A model generated the notes under the pieces. That model did no database searches, had not been told where the DNA came from, and saw only the letters and a program-made list of their open reading frames with translations. The translations under genes and the position numbers were made by a program. From Sulfuracidifex tepidarius (GTDB lineage: Archaea; Thermoproteota; Thermoprotei_A; Sulfolobales; Sulfolobaceae), in contig NZ_AP018929.1 of the NCBI RefSeq assembly GCF_008326425.1, forward strand, positions 634,875 through 698,874: a stretch of DNA of 64,000 nucleotides, given 5' to 3'. Shown one piece after another: positions 48,745 to 58,334 of this stretch. How positions within the stretch are numbered: position 1 is the first letter of the stretch; every line of letters starts with the position of its first letter.

Positions 48745-50173
48745 CTTCAAGAGAAGTTTCCTGAGGATATCCACTCTTCTCTTCTTAGTCGTCTTCGCTG
48801 TAGCTGGAGTTGGCATAGCCTATGCTATAGATCACAGCATTGGATCCCAAGTAGATTACAAGTACTCCGTGATAGGCTTCTCTCAGGTCGAAGGAGACCA
48901 CGTTAACCTCGTCGCAATGGCTATAGGACCTAACGGAGACCCAGCCTCGGGAGTGAAAGTGTCTGCCTACGCTAACGGAGGCGAGGTAGCATCGGGCGTT
49001 ACTAACTCCTCCGGAGAGGTCTCCCTAGGCTTTACGTCTAAGGCTATGCCATATACCTTGATAGTCTATCAAGAGGACAAACAGAACGTTACAGACACTT
49101 TAGCCGGAAATGATACATTTTCTTTTCCATCTCCATATACAAATGAACTTCTCTTTTCCCCTGCTATGAGTAATACTTATTCAGGCCCATCAATTATGAT
49201 ATCTAACTATTTCCCTAATGGGAGCGTTAAGCTTTACGTCTCAACTCTGTACCCAATATCGTTGTGCTATAACGTAACCTCTCACATATCTCCGTCTACG
49301 CATGTGGGGAGCGGACCTCTTGAAAACTCCCATTTCATAGCTAATCAAAGCGAGGGTATCAAGTCCTATATAATAAAAGTGAGAGACCACCCTTCAGCTC
49401 TCTATTTCGATATCCTAGCTAAACCAATTCATTCATACAATCCCGGTGTCTATTCATATGAGGAAACAACCCAGGAGGTCACGTCCAGATCGGCTATTTC
49501 AATAGATGAGCTTGAAGGGTTTGAGAGCTCATTTTCTTTATACGCGGAGTTCTTTCCGATAATCTTCTTGTATCTAGCCTATTCCCTCTTAGCTAAGCCG
49601 AAAGGGACGGGAGCTCTGGAGTTCCTCCTCTCAAAGCCAATCACTAGAGAACAAATATTTGTAAATAGGTTCATGGGCGGGGTGATAACAGCGTTCGTCT
49701 CATCTGGAGTCTTCATGGTTATAGTCTCCCTTACCCTCCTCGCCCTCACAGGGGCGTTCGTTGGACTTATACCAACCTTGTATATATTTATTGGACTCTC
49801 GCTAAGTCTAGTCGCATTCTACTCCTTGATGTTCTTGATAGGAGGTATCGTGAACAGTTCAGGAACGTTCCTGGGTCTATCAATCCTCACTTTCGTATTC
49901 TTCCTCTTCATAGAATCAGTGTTGTTCGTCATCTTGGAATTTAACGGAATAAACATAGTCAAGTATGAAGACTACCTCTCGTTTGATTCACCTTTAGCTT
50001 TCATGGAACACTACGCTGAAGGCTCTCTTTCCTCATTATTTACCTCCGCATACTATAACGTTTCGCTGGAAGTCGTAGACGTCATCTTGTGGATATTCCT
50101 GCCAGTGATGATAGGATATGTTGTATTTACCCAGTTAATACAAAAAAGGAGGCTAACCAGTAATAGACAATGA
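48725..50173 (+). CDS. ABC-2 type permease with a large external domain
   Basis: About 482 residues from ATG 48725 (MRPFVFDFKRSFLRISTLLF), the start that matches the paralog at the left edge. After the first membrane segment an outside region of about 240 residues begins with a beta-sandwich-like part (PNGDPASGVKVSAYANGGEV, then TNSSGEVSLGF). Five or six membrane segments follow (from about residue 270), including the loop AKPKGTGALEFLLSKPITRE typical of ABC-2 permeases. It works with the ATPase at 47830. A decayed, closely similar copy is at 1-474. Confidence 0.9.
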   Translation: MRPFVFDFKRSFLRISTLLFLVVFAVAGVGIAYAIDHSIGSQVDYKYSVIGFSQVEGDHVNLVAMAIGPNGDPASGVKVSAYANGGEVASGVTNSSGEVSLGFTSKAMPYTLIVYQEDKQNVTDTLAGNDTFSFPSPYTNELLFSPAMSNTYSGPSIMISNYFPNGSVKLYVSTLYPISLCYNVTSHISPSTHVGSGPLENSHFIANQSEGIKSYIIKVRDHPSALYFDILAKPIHSYNPGVYSYEETTQEVTSRSAISIDELEGFESSFSLYAEFFPIIFLYLAYSLLAKPKGTGALEFLLSKPITREQIFVNRFMGGVITAFVSSGVFMVIVSLTLLALTGAFVGLIPTLYIFIGLSLSLVAFYSLMFLIGGIVNSSGTFLGLSILTFVFFLFIESVLFVILEFNGINIVKYEDYLSFDSPLAFMEHYAEGSLSSLFTSAYYNVSLEVVDVILWIFLPVMIGYVVFTQLIQKRRLTSNRQ

Positions 50174-50994
50174 CAACAAACAGCATATCTCTTACCTTAT
50201 TTTAACATGTATAGATTAAATTGCTTTTTTAAAAAATATTCTACATTAGTTAGATGAAAGGATAGATTTTTCCGATTTTAAAAATTATGAGCTCATAAAT
50301 ACCCTGAGGCATTTATCAGGGTGATTCAGGTCGCCATTCCAAACTGTGATTATGGTAAAAATAGATAAATAAAGGAAATTGTCAAGCGAGAATCCCCACC
50401 CAGCCCATATAACAGCGTTCAATTAAATTTATTCTATTTTAATAAATAAACTGAATTCGCAAAGGAGACGCGAATCCCTTTCATCATTTACTCCTCTCTT
50501 GCACTAGTCTGAGACGGGAGACCCAAATTTTCCCGCGCTATTCGTTGATCAAGAGATGAAAAGCCTGGACTCAACGTGGAGATAGCGTTAGACGACATCC
50601 TCATTTACCTTAATGGTGGGTTTAAAGGGAGCTTAAGACTCCAGTGAGGGAATGGATGTTTTTAACCTTTTGTATAAGTTTAGTATCGGCTCGCAGTTGA
50701 CATGTCGATGACAGTCATAGACGGGGCAAGCGTCACCGAGAGGTTTTTAAGTGATGGCCGACGTGATACCTCTGTGCTCTGACTAGAAGTCCTATAGCCT
50801 TTCACACCGACTATATTCGAGTCGGGGTCGGAACAACCCGTGCAAAGTTCCACCCTCTATCCGTGCTCTAGTTACGGGCAAGGTAGATCCATGAAGCAGG
50901 AAGTCACGTCTGTAAGTGAGTTAGTTCACGCCTAGATTAAAAGGAGGATAGATTTTAGAACAATAGTTTAAAGTTTTAAATGTTAAGGTGTTAA
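50174..50994. other. Intergenic stretch without a recognised gene
   Basis: 821 bases, stops in all frames. The last 40 bases carry the promoter of the MarR gene (TTTAAAGTTTTAAA before the start). Confidence 0.5.
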
Positions 50995-51438
50995 ATGATG
51001 TCAACTAAAGACGTGGACATTTCTATCATGAGCAGCATTGCGAAAATCCATAGGGCTTTCCAGAGGGAGTTGAACAGGAGGCTGGAATGCCTTGGAATAA
51101 GCTACTTAGATTTCCTGATCCTGAAGGCAACAAAGGAAGGAGAGATGACTATGGCTAAATTGGCTAAAAGGTTTTTCGTCACCCAATCAGCAATAACTGC
51201 GGCGGTGGATAGGCTTGAAGAGATAGGATTGGTCTCTAGGGGGAGGTCTGCAGACGATCGGAGGATAATCACGGTGAAAATAACGGAGAAAGGAGTCGAG
51301 ACTTTCATGAAAGGCATGGACATTTACCAGAGGCTAGCTAGAGAGATTTTATCTGACTTCAGAGGAAAGGAGGAGCTCTTATCGACTCTCTCAGCTGTTC
51401 TCGAGAAAATAGATAAGCTGAATACTATAAAATCATGA
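50995..51438 (+). CDS. MarR family transcriptional regulator
   Basis: 147 residues. The wHTH is clear: LGISYLDFLILKATKEGEMT, then MAKLAKRFFVTQSAITAAVD with RLEEIGLVSRGRSADDRRII (recognition helix and wing), then VKITEKGVETF. MarR proteins often answer to aromatic or toxic compounds and control nearby exporters; the MFS and EamA genes downstream fit that. Start ATG 50995 or 50998. Confidence 0.93.
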   Translation: MMSTKDVDISIMSSIAKIHRAFQRELNRRLECLGISYLDFLILKATKEGEMTMAKLAKRFFVTQSAITAAVDRLEEIGLVSRGRSADDRRIITVKITEKGVETFMKGMDIYQRLAREILSDFRGKEELLSTLSAVLEKIDKLNTIKS

Positions 51439-51493
51439 AAGGAATAACGAAAAGTTTATATAGACAAAATACGATACATTACTAAGGATCATT
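51439..51493 (+). promoter_or_regulatory. Promoter of the 51494 operon
   Basis: TTTATATA at 51455-51462 lies about 30 bases before the start codon, the spacing of a leaderless archaeal promoter. The following bases ATACGATACATTACT may hold a MarR site. Confidence 0.5.
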
Positions 51494-52234
51494 ATGTTCA
51501 ATACAACATATGAAACTAGCCTCTCCCTGAGAGTCATTGACGACATATTCATAGACGAAATAAGGATGGCTTCTACACTCGGACATTTCATCGTCCTTAG
51601 TGCATACGACAGGAAGGCAGATAAGTACGTCCCTTTGGCTGAGGCGAAGGAGAGATCAGGAAAATATATGATAGGCTTTGTAGCCCCTACCAACTCCAAA
51701 CTCGTGACCATAAGAGGTTACATGGAAGGGCCCTTGATTGAGAAGAACGTGTTATCATACACATTCAAGGTAGGAAAAGAGAAAGGGTATCTAAGAGTCT
51801 GCCCTACCACAGATGAAAGAACTACCTTAAATATAACTCTAAGCCTCCCGACCAGACTGGAAGTAAAGCTGGACGACTCTAAACGCGACGTAGACTCTCA
51901 CATTGTTATGGACCATCTAATACCTTACCTCAAGGAGGTTGAAAACAAGGAGTTCCACCACGCTCCCATCATGTCCTACAAGGTGAAGGGGAAGATGGGC
52001 GATCTGATACAGAGAGTGAAATTGATCGGAGGTAAGAAGGCAATTAAGGCAACTGTGGATGGGAAGATAGTGAAGGTATTCCTAAACGAAGGTAAGATAG
52101 ACTACTGCGTCGTTTACGAGGACGGCCAGATCTACCTGGGAGGCGAAGCTTTCACCAGGATAGACGAGGAAGCTTTTGTAGAAGCTATAATCTACTCAAT
52201 CCCGATAGAGGAAATGGTCATGACCATGGTTTAA
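51494..52234 (+). CDS. Protein of unknown function, two domains
   Basis: 246 residues without membrane segments. Residues 1-90 and about 95-235 look like two alpha/beta domains (HFIVLSAYDRKADKYVPLAE; later KVFLNEGKIDYCVVYEDGQI). It ends just before the MFS gene (35 bases) and follows the MarR gene, so it may be co-regulated with the transporters. Not recognised. Confidence 0.7.
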   Translation: MFNTTYETSLSLRVIDDIFIDEIRMASTLGHFIVLSAYDRKADKYVPLAEAKERSGKYMIGFVAPTNSKLVTIRGYMEGPLIEKNVLSYTFKVGKEKGYLRVCPTTDERTTLNITLSLPTRLEVKLDDSKRDVDSHIVMDHLIPYLKEVENKEFHHAPIMSYKVKGKMGDLIQRVKLIGGKKAIKATVDGKIVKVFLNEGKIDYCVVYEDGQIYLGGEAFTRIDEEAFVEAIIYSIPIEEMVMTMV

Positions 52235-52268
52235 CCAACGTTAAATATTTCGCCATCTGAAATATCTC

Positions 52269-53408
52269 ATGCAGTCTAAGTATCTGGGAGCAGTCTTCCT
52301 GATGCTTATATTTCTCCTTTCAGCTGTGGTCATTTACTCAATCACCTTCGAGATAAAGGACGTGGTAGAGTTAACCCACGTGCCCTACTCTTCCGCCGAA
52401 CTGGTGATCTCCCTTTCATGGATAGGGGGAGCGCTCGGAGGTCTGTTCATGGGTATCCTGGCAGACAGGATAGGGAAGAAGAATTCCCTTTTGATCTCTA
52501 TCCTGGTCTTCTCCTTGCCTGTCCTGATAAACGCTTACTTTATCCAGATAGTAGCGTTCTACGTCCTCTGGTTCATAATAGGCTTCGGGGTCAACGGCGA
52601 TAACGGGATAAGCTACGTGTATGTGAACGAACTCGCTCCTCCTAACCTAAGGTCGACGTTCGGTAGCATCATGCAGGGCTTGTACTTCCTGGGGGCAATT
52701 GTAGGGGCTGTAACTTCTTCTTTCATTTCCTTTCAGGATTACCTGATCTTCATCGGGTTACTCGGATTGATAGGGGTTCCCCTCTGGTTTTTCATACCAG
52801 AGTCGAAGTTCAAGGGAAGTAAGCTCAACGTGAAGGAGGTCTTCGGGGAGAATCTGAGGAGGACTACCCTCTTTGGGTCTTTGTTTTCAATTGGAGGGTT
52901 CCTTTACTTGGTTCCGCTCATTTCCCTGGGTGACACCCTCCTCCTTTTGCACGGCTTCAGCAAGTCCTTCTCTTCACTCTTCATCACAGTCTCTCTCCTC
53001 GTAGGACTATTGGGGTTCGCGATCGCAGGGAGGTTAGCAGACAAGTTCGGAAAGAGGAAGGTCACCCTAGCGTTCTCTGCCTTGGGACTGATCTCGGTGG
53101 TCCTATTCGCGGCTTCCCTCAGTGAAAAGTCGCTCTTGCTCATAATCTATCCCCTCATGGTGGTTTCCTCCTCCTTCTTCGCCTATCTTGGAGTATGGCT
53201 GAGTGAGCTCTACCCCCTTCCTCTGAAGGGAAGCGGGACTAACGTTAACCTCTTCTTCGGTAGGCTCATAGGGGGAGGCTTCGGAGTGTCACTCGTCGCG
53301 TTTCTCCCGTTCAGCTTATCCCTGAACCTATCTATCATACTCGTCCTGTCAATTGTCCTCATCATGATAGGAGGGTCACAGTTAAAGGAGGAAAGGGTAC
53401 AGAATTAG
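52269..53408 (+). CDS. MFS transporter
   Basis: 379 residues with about 11-12 membrane segments. Loop 2-3 motif GILADRIGKKNS, its repeat in the second half GRLADKFGKRKV, and GVNGDNGISYVYVNELAPPN in segment 4-5. It is shorter than the sugar porters of this window. It probably exports small compounds together with the EamA gene four bases downstream. The substrate is unknown. Confidence 0.9.
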   Translation: MQSKYLGAVFLMLIFLLSAVVIYSITFEIKDVVELTHVPYSSAELVISLSWIGGALGGLFMGILADRIGKKNSLLISILVFSLPVLINAYFIQIVAFYVLWFIIGFGVNGDNGISYVYVNELAPPNLRSTFGSIMQGLYFLGAIVGAVTSSFISFQDYLIFIGLLGLIGVPLWFFIPESKFKGSKLNVKEVFGENLRRTTLFGSLFSIGGFLYLVPLISLGDTLLLLHGFSKSFSSLFITVSLLVGLLGFAIAGRLADKFGKRKVTLAFSALGLISVVLFAASLSEKSLLLIIYPLMVVSSSFFAYLGVWLSELYPLPLKGSGTNVNLFFGRLIGGGFGVSLVAFLPFSLSLNLSIILVLSIVLIMIGGSQLKEERVQN

Positions 53409-53412
53409 ATAC

Positions 53413-54231
53413 GTGACAATCTTGGAGAGGAAGTTCTATTACCTCCTGCTGATATTGGGCGGAATATCCTTCGGCACAGCGTCGATCTTCATAAAAGAGT
53501 CTGGGATGACCCCAGCGTCTATAACGTTCCTCAGATTTCTCGTGGCCGGAGCTATGCTCACCAGGGGGAAGTTGAGACTAGAGCTCCGCGCGAGAGACTA
53601 CCTAGTACTGGGAGGTCTCCTGGCTTTCCACATGTTCACGTTCATAGAGGGAGTGTATCATACGACTATAATGGACGCCACAGTCCTGGTCTCCACTTCA
53701 CCTTTCTTCGTGGTAATATTCACAGCTCTGAGAAAGAACGTAGTTCTAAGGGACGTGGAAGCTGTCCTTATAGGTTTCATCGGAGTAGTCCTCATCAACT
53801 TTCCCCTAAACGAAGGAAACTTGGTGGGAAACCTGATCTCCCTGATCTCAGCATTGTCGATCGCACTGTACACTTTCAGGCTAAGCTCGGTGAAATATGA
53901 GGACCCTCTCTCCCTCACAGCATGGATATACCTTTTCTCCTCATTGCTCTCGTTCCCGTTCTTTCTCCTTCAGGGTTTGGGAAGGGTAGACTTAACCTCA
54001 GTTCTTTCCTTGATAGGCCTCATAGCTATACCAACACTGATAGGACATACGTCAATAGTGATTTCGTCGGGAAAGGTGAAGCCTCAGCACATAGAGACCA
54101 TAGGGTTACTTGAGCCGGTTGTAGCGACAACCCTTTCAATACCCCTCTTCGGGGAAATTCCCTCAGTTCTGCAGTTAGGAGGGTCTGCTCTAGTGATCCT
54201 TTCGATTCTTTTCATAATAAAGGGTGGATAA
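53413..54231 (+). CDS. EamA/DMT family transporter
   Basis: 272 residues with ten membrane segments in two EamA repeats (LILGGISFGTASIFIKESGM in the first, NLISLISALSIALYTFRLSS at the start of the second). A GTG start four bases after the MFS stop gives tight coupling. Members export amino acids or metabolites. Confidence 0.9.
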   Translation: MTILERKFYYLLLILGGISFGTASIFIKESGMTPASITFLRFLVAGAMLTRGKLRLELRARDYLVLGGLLAFHMFTFIEGVYHTTIMDATVLVSTSPFFVVIFTALRKNVVLRDVEAVLIGFIGVVLINFPLNEGNLVGNLISLISALSIALYTFRLSSVKYEDPLSLTAWIYLFSSLLSFPFFLLQGLGRVDLTSVLSLIGLIAIPTLIGHTSIVISSGKVKPQHIETIGLLEPVVATTLSIPLFGEIPSVLQLGGSALVILSILFIIKGG

Positions 54232-54523
54232 TCTCATGTTTCTTCTAAAGGTCAGTTCTCGCTACTCTATAATACTTTTTATCGTTTTAATATAGATAAA
54301 ATTAATGTTTTCATTTATGCTCGATTAATATGACCCAAATTGCAAACATTTTTCCTAGCTTTCGTTGGAAGTTGAAACCAAGATCAATGATGAGCCCTTA
54401 AAGGAAGATACCTATATCATTTTTTTCTTTTTTTTAAATAAGAAATTATCAAACTAGATTTAACTTAAAATGTCTCAGTAAGATGAACAAAAACAATAAA
54501 TTGTCGTGATACATGGCCTCTGT

Positions 54524-55792
54524 CTAAATTACCTTGCTTAGGGGTATGGACTTCACTACACCGTTCACTCCGAATATCACGATGGTGTTCTCAGTCAACA
54601 AGGGCTCTCCCGGACCAGGCACGACCCCAGTCTTGACCACGTTTATGACCTTGCCCTGGAGGTTTATAACATACAGGAAACCTGTGTGGTTCAACACGAA
54701 GAGCAAATTACCGCTTACCGCAGGGTTGTCTATGTCTTCCCCAGTCTTTACTTTCCAGATCACGTTCCCGTTGCTGTAGTTCACAGCATAGAGGTAAGGT
54801 ACTCCTGGGGATGTCACGAAGGCGTAGCCGTCATATAAAGTAGCAGGAGGGCTCTCCAGGTCTGAAGGCGTGGGCCCTTCTCCCTCGTTCAGGCACCAGA
54901 CCAGTTGACCGTTGGTAATGTTTATTCCAACCTCCTTATAGTCCAGCGTATTGTTGCTCACTAGGTCCGTGAAACCTGTTATTACTATACCGTTGCAGAA
55001 TGAAGGTGAAGAGTCGTCTAGCCCTCCCGTGGCGTTGATCTGAGTCTCCCATATGACCTTCCCGTTAGTAACGTTAATGTCATAGAACACGTAAGGGTTA
55101 GCACCACCGAACAGGAGTTGCTCTCCCACTAACAGGGGAGAGGACATACTCACGTAAGAAGGTATCTTCGAGGCCCATACTAAGTGTCCCGTTGAGAGAT
55201 CGAGGGAACACACATAGCCTCCTCCAGTAGCCTCCACTATGTCACCTTCAAAGAAGACCGGTGTGGGCATGGACTCCCCTCTTGTCTTGTGAACCCAGAT
55301 CACATGGCCTTGTTCATTTAGGGCAACTATCTCGTTAACGCCGGTGCCTCTAAACGACTGGTTCACGAACATGTTGTTCCCCACACCTACTACGATTATC
55401 CCGTTTACGACTAGAGGTTGAGTCATCACCATGTTGGGAAAGCTCTCGTTCCAGACGACCTTCCCGTTCTCAGCGTTCACGGCATAAACTCCCCCAACAC
55501 AAACCATGTTAAGAGTCCCATTGGAGACAGTCCCGCTCGTCGTGAAAAGGATCGTGTGGCTTCCTACAAGCGCTGTGGGTGTAACTATTACAGCACTAGG
55601 GAAGCTCAGGTTGAAGGAAGACGCGTAGATCGAAGGCTGATATACGTGATTAGGACCTCCTTCAAACATGTAAACTTCGGTCTGAAACGTCCTCTTACTC
55701 AACAATGTGCCCTGATCCGAAACTAACACGAGCAAGAAAATGAAAATCAACATGATTGCACTCAAAACCAGAAAATGTCTTTTTTCCACCAT
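54524..55792 (-). CDS. Secreted PQQ-type beta-propeller protein
   Basis: 422 residues. One N-terminal membrane segment (RHFLVLSAIMLIFIFLLVLV) is followed by about seven blades with the repeat pattern Ala/Leu-x-x-G-x-V/I-x-W (GKVVWNESFPN, GHVIWVHKTRG, GHLVWASKIPS, GKVIWETQINA, GQLVWCLNEGE, GNVIWKVKTGE). It lies outside the cell, tethered. The PQQ repeat does not prove PQQ binding; no catalytic Asp or Cys pair was seen. It may present or bind a ligand for the nearby ABC importer (inference). Confidence 0.88.
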   Translation of the reverse strand: MVEKRHFLVLSAIMLIFIFLLVLVSDQGTLLSKRTFQTEVYMFEGGPNHVYQPSIYASSFNLSFPSAVIVTPTALVGSHTILFTTSGTVSNGTLNMVCVGGVYAVNAENGKVVWNESFPNMVMTQPLVVNGIIVVGVGNNMFVNQSFRGTGVNEIVALNEQGHVIWVHKTRGESMPTPVFFEGDIVEATGGGYVCSLDLSTGHLVWASKIPSYVSMSSPLLVGEQLLFGGANPYVFYDINVTNGKVIWETQINATGGLDDSSPSFCNGIVITGFTDLVSNNTLDYKEVGINITNGQLVWCLNEGEGPTPSDLESPPATLYDGYAFVTSPGVPYLYAVNYSNGNVIWKVKTGEDIDNPAVSGNLLFVLNHTGFLYVINLQGKVINVVKTGVVPGPGEPLLTENTIVIFGVNGVVKSIPLSKVI

Positions 55793-55907
55793 TGAATCAT
55801 CATCTTTCTGCTTAAAAATCTATCCAGGAATTCAATGAAACTTTTTTAAAAAGGCATACTGTCTCCACGTGGTTTATTTAAAAAGTGAATTATTAACTCA
55901 CGTTACG

Positions 55908-56408
55908 TCAAGCTTTATTTTCACCACTTGATCGGGAGTTCCTGGACAATAGATAACCGAATTCCTTGAGGTATAGGTCTTCATTGACAACGCTCCACAC
56001 GAAATACTTCTTTATCCTATCTCCTACTCGGGATTCCAGCGCTCTCACGACCGGGATCTCCAAAACCAAGGAGAAAGGTATTCCCATGACGAAACCCAAC
56101 GCTGCTATTAAGTTGATGGGAACTGGAAGGAGGAAGAGAAGTATCAACGGAAAGAATATCTCAGCCAGGAGGAAACCCCGATCTTCTGCGTTCCTCTTCC
56201 TTGAAGTGCTCTTCCTCGGTACGAAGGTGACCTTACCCTTGTATTTGAGATCTCTCATGTAAAATAATACATACCTAATTCTGAAGAGGAGTATACCACC
56301 AGAGAAAATTGAAAGAAAGAGTAAATAGCTCAGGGGAGAAACGAACAACATGAAAACTACTGTGACTAAAACTAGGGAGACGGAAATGGAGAGATCCCTC
56401 TTACTCAC
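55908..56408 (-). CDS. Membrane protein downstream of the opp operon
   Basis: About 166 residues from GTG 56408 (start VSKRDLSISVSLVLVTVVFM). The frame is open further upstream, but that part lies over the end of the ATPase gene and is an artefact; GAGG sits about 12 bases before the GTG. Four hydrophobic segments in two pairs enclose a basic loop (RKSTSRKRN). It follows the ATPase by about 16 bases and is probably the last gene of the importer operon. Not recognised. Confidence 0.65.
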   Translation of the reverse strand: MSKRDLSISVSLVLVTVVFMLFVSPLSYLLFLSIFSGGILLFRIRYVLFYMRDLKYKGKVTFVPRKSTSRKRNAEDRGFLLAEIFFPLILLFLLPVPINLIAALGFVMGIPFSLVLEIPVVRALESRVGDRIKKYFVWSVVNEDLYLKEFGYLLSRNSRSSGENKA

Positions 56409-56424
56409 CTTGACTAGGTCCTCT

Positions 56425-57348
56425 TCAGTATAGATAACATGCGACTTCGTGTCCGGGCTCAACTTGTACCATCTCGGGCTCGGAGGTCCTACACTTGTCC
56501 ATCCTGAAGGGACACCTCGGGTATAGTGGACAACCAACCTTAGGAACCGGGGAGTCTTCATCCTTCAACTTAGGCTCTATCTTGTACCCCGGTTCGGGAA
56601 CCGGTATCGACGAGATCAACGCTTGAGTGTAAGGGTGCTTTGGGTTCTCCACTATCTGTGAGGTAAGCCCACTCTCTACTATTTTACCTAGATACATGAT
56701 ATATATCCTATCAGACACATAAGCCACAGTGGACAAGTCGTGAGTTATCATGAGAGTGCTCGTTCCCTTAGACTTGAGCTGGTTAAATATCTCCAAGATC
56801 CCTGCCCTTATAGACATGTCCAACATGGAGACCGGTTCGTCAGCTACTATGAACTCCGGGTTCATCACTAGAGTCCTAGCTATCGCTACCCTCTGGAGCT
56901 GACCTCCTGAGAGCTGGGTCGGGTAGACGTTGGCGAACTGTTCCGGGGGATTCAAGCCTACGAGTTTAAGGGACTCCATTACAGAATCTCTGATCTCCTG
57001 TTTGCTTCCCTCATGGTGTATCCTGAGGCCTTCCGCTATTACGTCAAATACCTTCAACCTTATGTCTATAGCGTCGAATGGGTCTTGGTATACGATCTGG
57101 TTTTTCCTCCTGAATTCCTTCATTTCCTTTCCTTTGATCTTGGTTACGTCCTTCCCGTTCCATATGACCTGTCCTCGAAACTTCTGAAGGAGGAGGATTG
57201 CCCTACCCAGAGTAGTCTTCCCGCTCCCAGACTCACCTGCAAGTCCCACTACCTCTCCTTTGCCTACCTTTATGTTAACTCTCTTCAAGGCTTGGAAATC
57301 CCTTCCGTTAACCTTGAACTTCACGCTTAGTGACTTACCTTCAATCAC
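56425..57348 (-). CDS. oppF: Peptide/sugar ABC transporter ATPase (OppF/DppF type)
   Basis: 307 residues. Walker A GLAGESGSGKTTLG, signature LSGGQLQRVAIA, Walker B FIVADEPVSMLD and switch His in LMITHDLS. The C-terminal oligopeptide extension carries the cysteine cluster VGCPLYPRCPFRMDKC. Overlaps the preceding oppD gene by four bases. It forms a heterodimer with OppD. Confidence 0.95.
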   Translation of the reverse strand: MIEGKSLSVKFKVNGRDFQALKRVNIKVGKGEVVGLAGESGSGKTTLGRAILLLQKFRGQVIWNGKDVTKIKGKEMKEFRRKNQIVYQDPFDAIDIRLKVFDVIAEGLRIHHEGSKQEIRDSVMESLKLVGLNPPEQFANVYPTQLSGGQLQRVAIARTLVMNPEFIVADEPVSMLDMSIRAGILEIFNQLKSKGTSTLMITHDLSTVAYVSDRIYIMYLGKIVESGLTSQIVENPKHPYTQALISSIPVPEPGYKIEPKLKDEDSPVPKVGCPLYPRCPFRMDKCRTSEPEMVQVEPGHEVACYLY

Positions 57349-58334
57349 TTCTTATCACCGACTAAATGACACGCTACCACATGACCTCCCTTGAGAGTAA
57401 CCGGTTCGGGGACTTTATCCTTGCATATCTCCATAGCGAATGGACACCTAGTCCTGAACCTGCAACCCGAGGGAGGGTTCTCCAGGTTAGGGGGTTCTCC
57501 TGGGATGGAGTAAAGCTTCCTCTCCTTCCATTTCCTTATGTCTGGGATAGACTTAAGGAGGAGTTTAGTGTAAGGGTGTTCTGGGCTCTTGAAAAGAGTC
57601 TCGGCCGTCCCCGTCTCTGCCAGCTGTCCAGCGTACATCACTGTTACAGCGTCAGCCATGGTAGCTAGAAGTGAGAGGTCATGGGTCACGAATATCATGG
57701 AGAAACCCATCTCCTTCTTCTTTCTTGTCAAGAGGTCAACTATCGAAGCCTGAGTTACTACGTCCAAGGCTGTGGTAGGCTCGTCTGCTATCACTAGCCT
57801 CGGGTTGAGGAGGAGAGCCATGGCAATTATGACCCTCTGTTTCTGACCTCCAGAAAGTTCGTGGGGGTACTTCTCCGCTATTTCGGGGTTAAGCTTCACC
57901 GACTCCAGTGCTTGGTAACTCCTTTCAGCGGCCTCGGCCTTGCTCACGTCCTCGTGGGTTAGGATCGTCTCCATCATTTGGTTTTTCACGGTATAAAGGG
58001 GATCTAGAGAGTCCATGGAGACTTGAGGGATCCATGAGATCTTCTTCCACCTTATCTCTTCCTTGAACTTCTTCTCGTCCATGGAGAGAATGTCTTTCTC
58101 CTCGAAAGTTATCTTCCCTCCCTTCACCTCTCCGTTTATTGGCAGAACCCTGAAGATCGTGGTCACAACGGTTGATTTACCAGAACCAGATTCCCCTGCT
58201 AGCCCCATGATTTGACCTTTCTTGACAGACATGGAGAAGTCGTCTACAGCCCTAACGTACCCAGCCTTCGTTCTGAAGTAAGTCTTGAGCTTATCGATAG
58301 TGATTTCCTCTTCCATTCCTTGTTCCATCATCAC
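57345..58334 (-). CDS. oppD: Peptide/sugar ABC transporter ATPase (OppD/DppD type)
   Basis: 329 residues. Walker A GLAGESGSGKSTVV, signature LSGGQKQRVIIA, Walker B LVIADEPTTALD, switch His in FVTHDLS, and the C-terminal cluster GCRFRTRCPFAMEIC. Its start overlaps the stop of the permease gene upstream by four bases. Confidence 0.95.
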   Translation of the reverse strand: MMMEQGMEEEITIDKLKTYFRTKAGYVRAVDDFSMSVKKGQIMGLAGESGSGKSTVVTTIFRVLPINGEVKGGKITFEEKDILSMDEKKFKEEIRWKKISWIPQVSMDSLDPLYTVKNQMMETILTHEDVSKAEAAERSYQALESVKLNPEIAEKYPHELSGGQKQRVIIAMALLLNPRLVIADEPTTALDVVTQASIVDLLTRKKKEMGFSMIFVTHDLSLLATMADAVTVMYAGQLAETGTAETLFKSPEHPYTKLLLKSIPDIRKWKERKLYSIPGEPPNLENPPSGCRFRTRCPFAMEICKDKVPEPVTLKGGHVVACHLVGDKK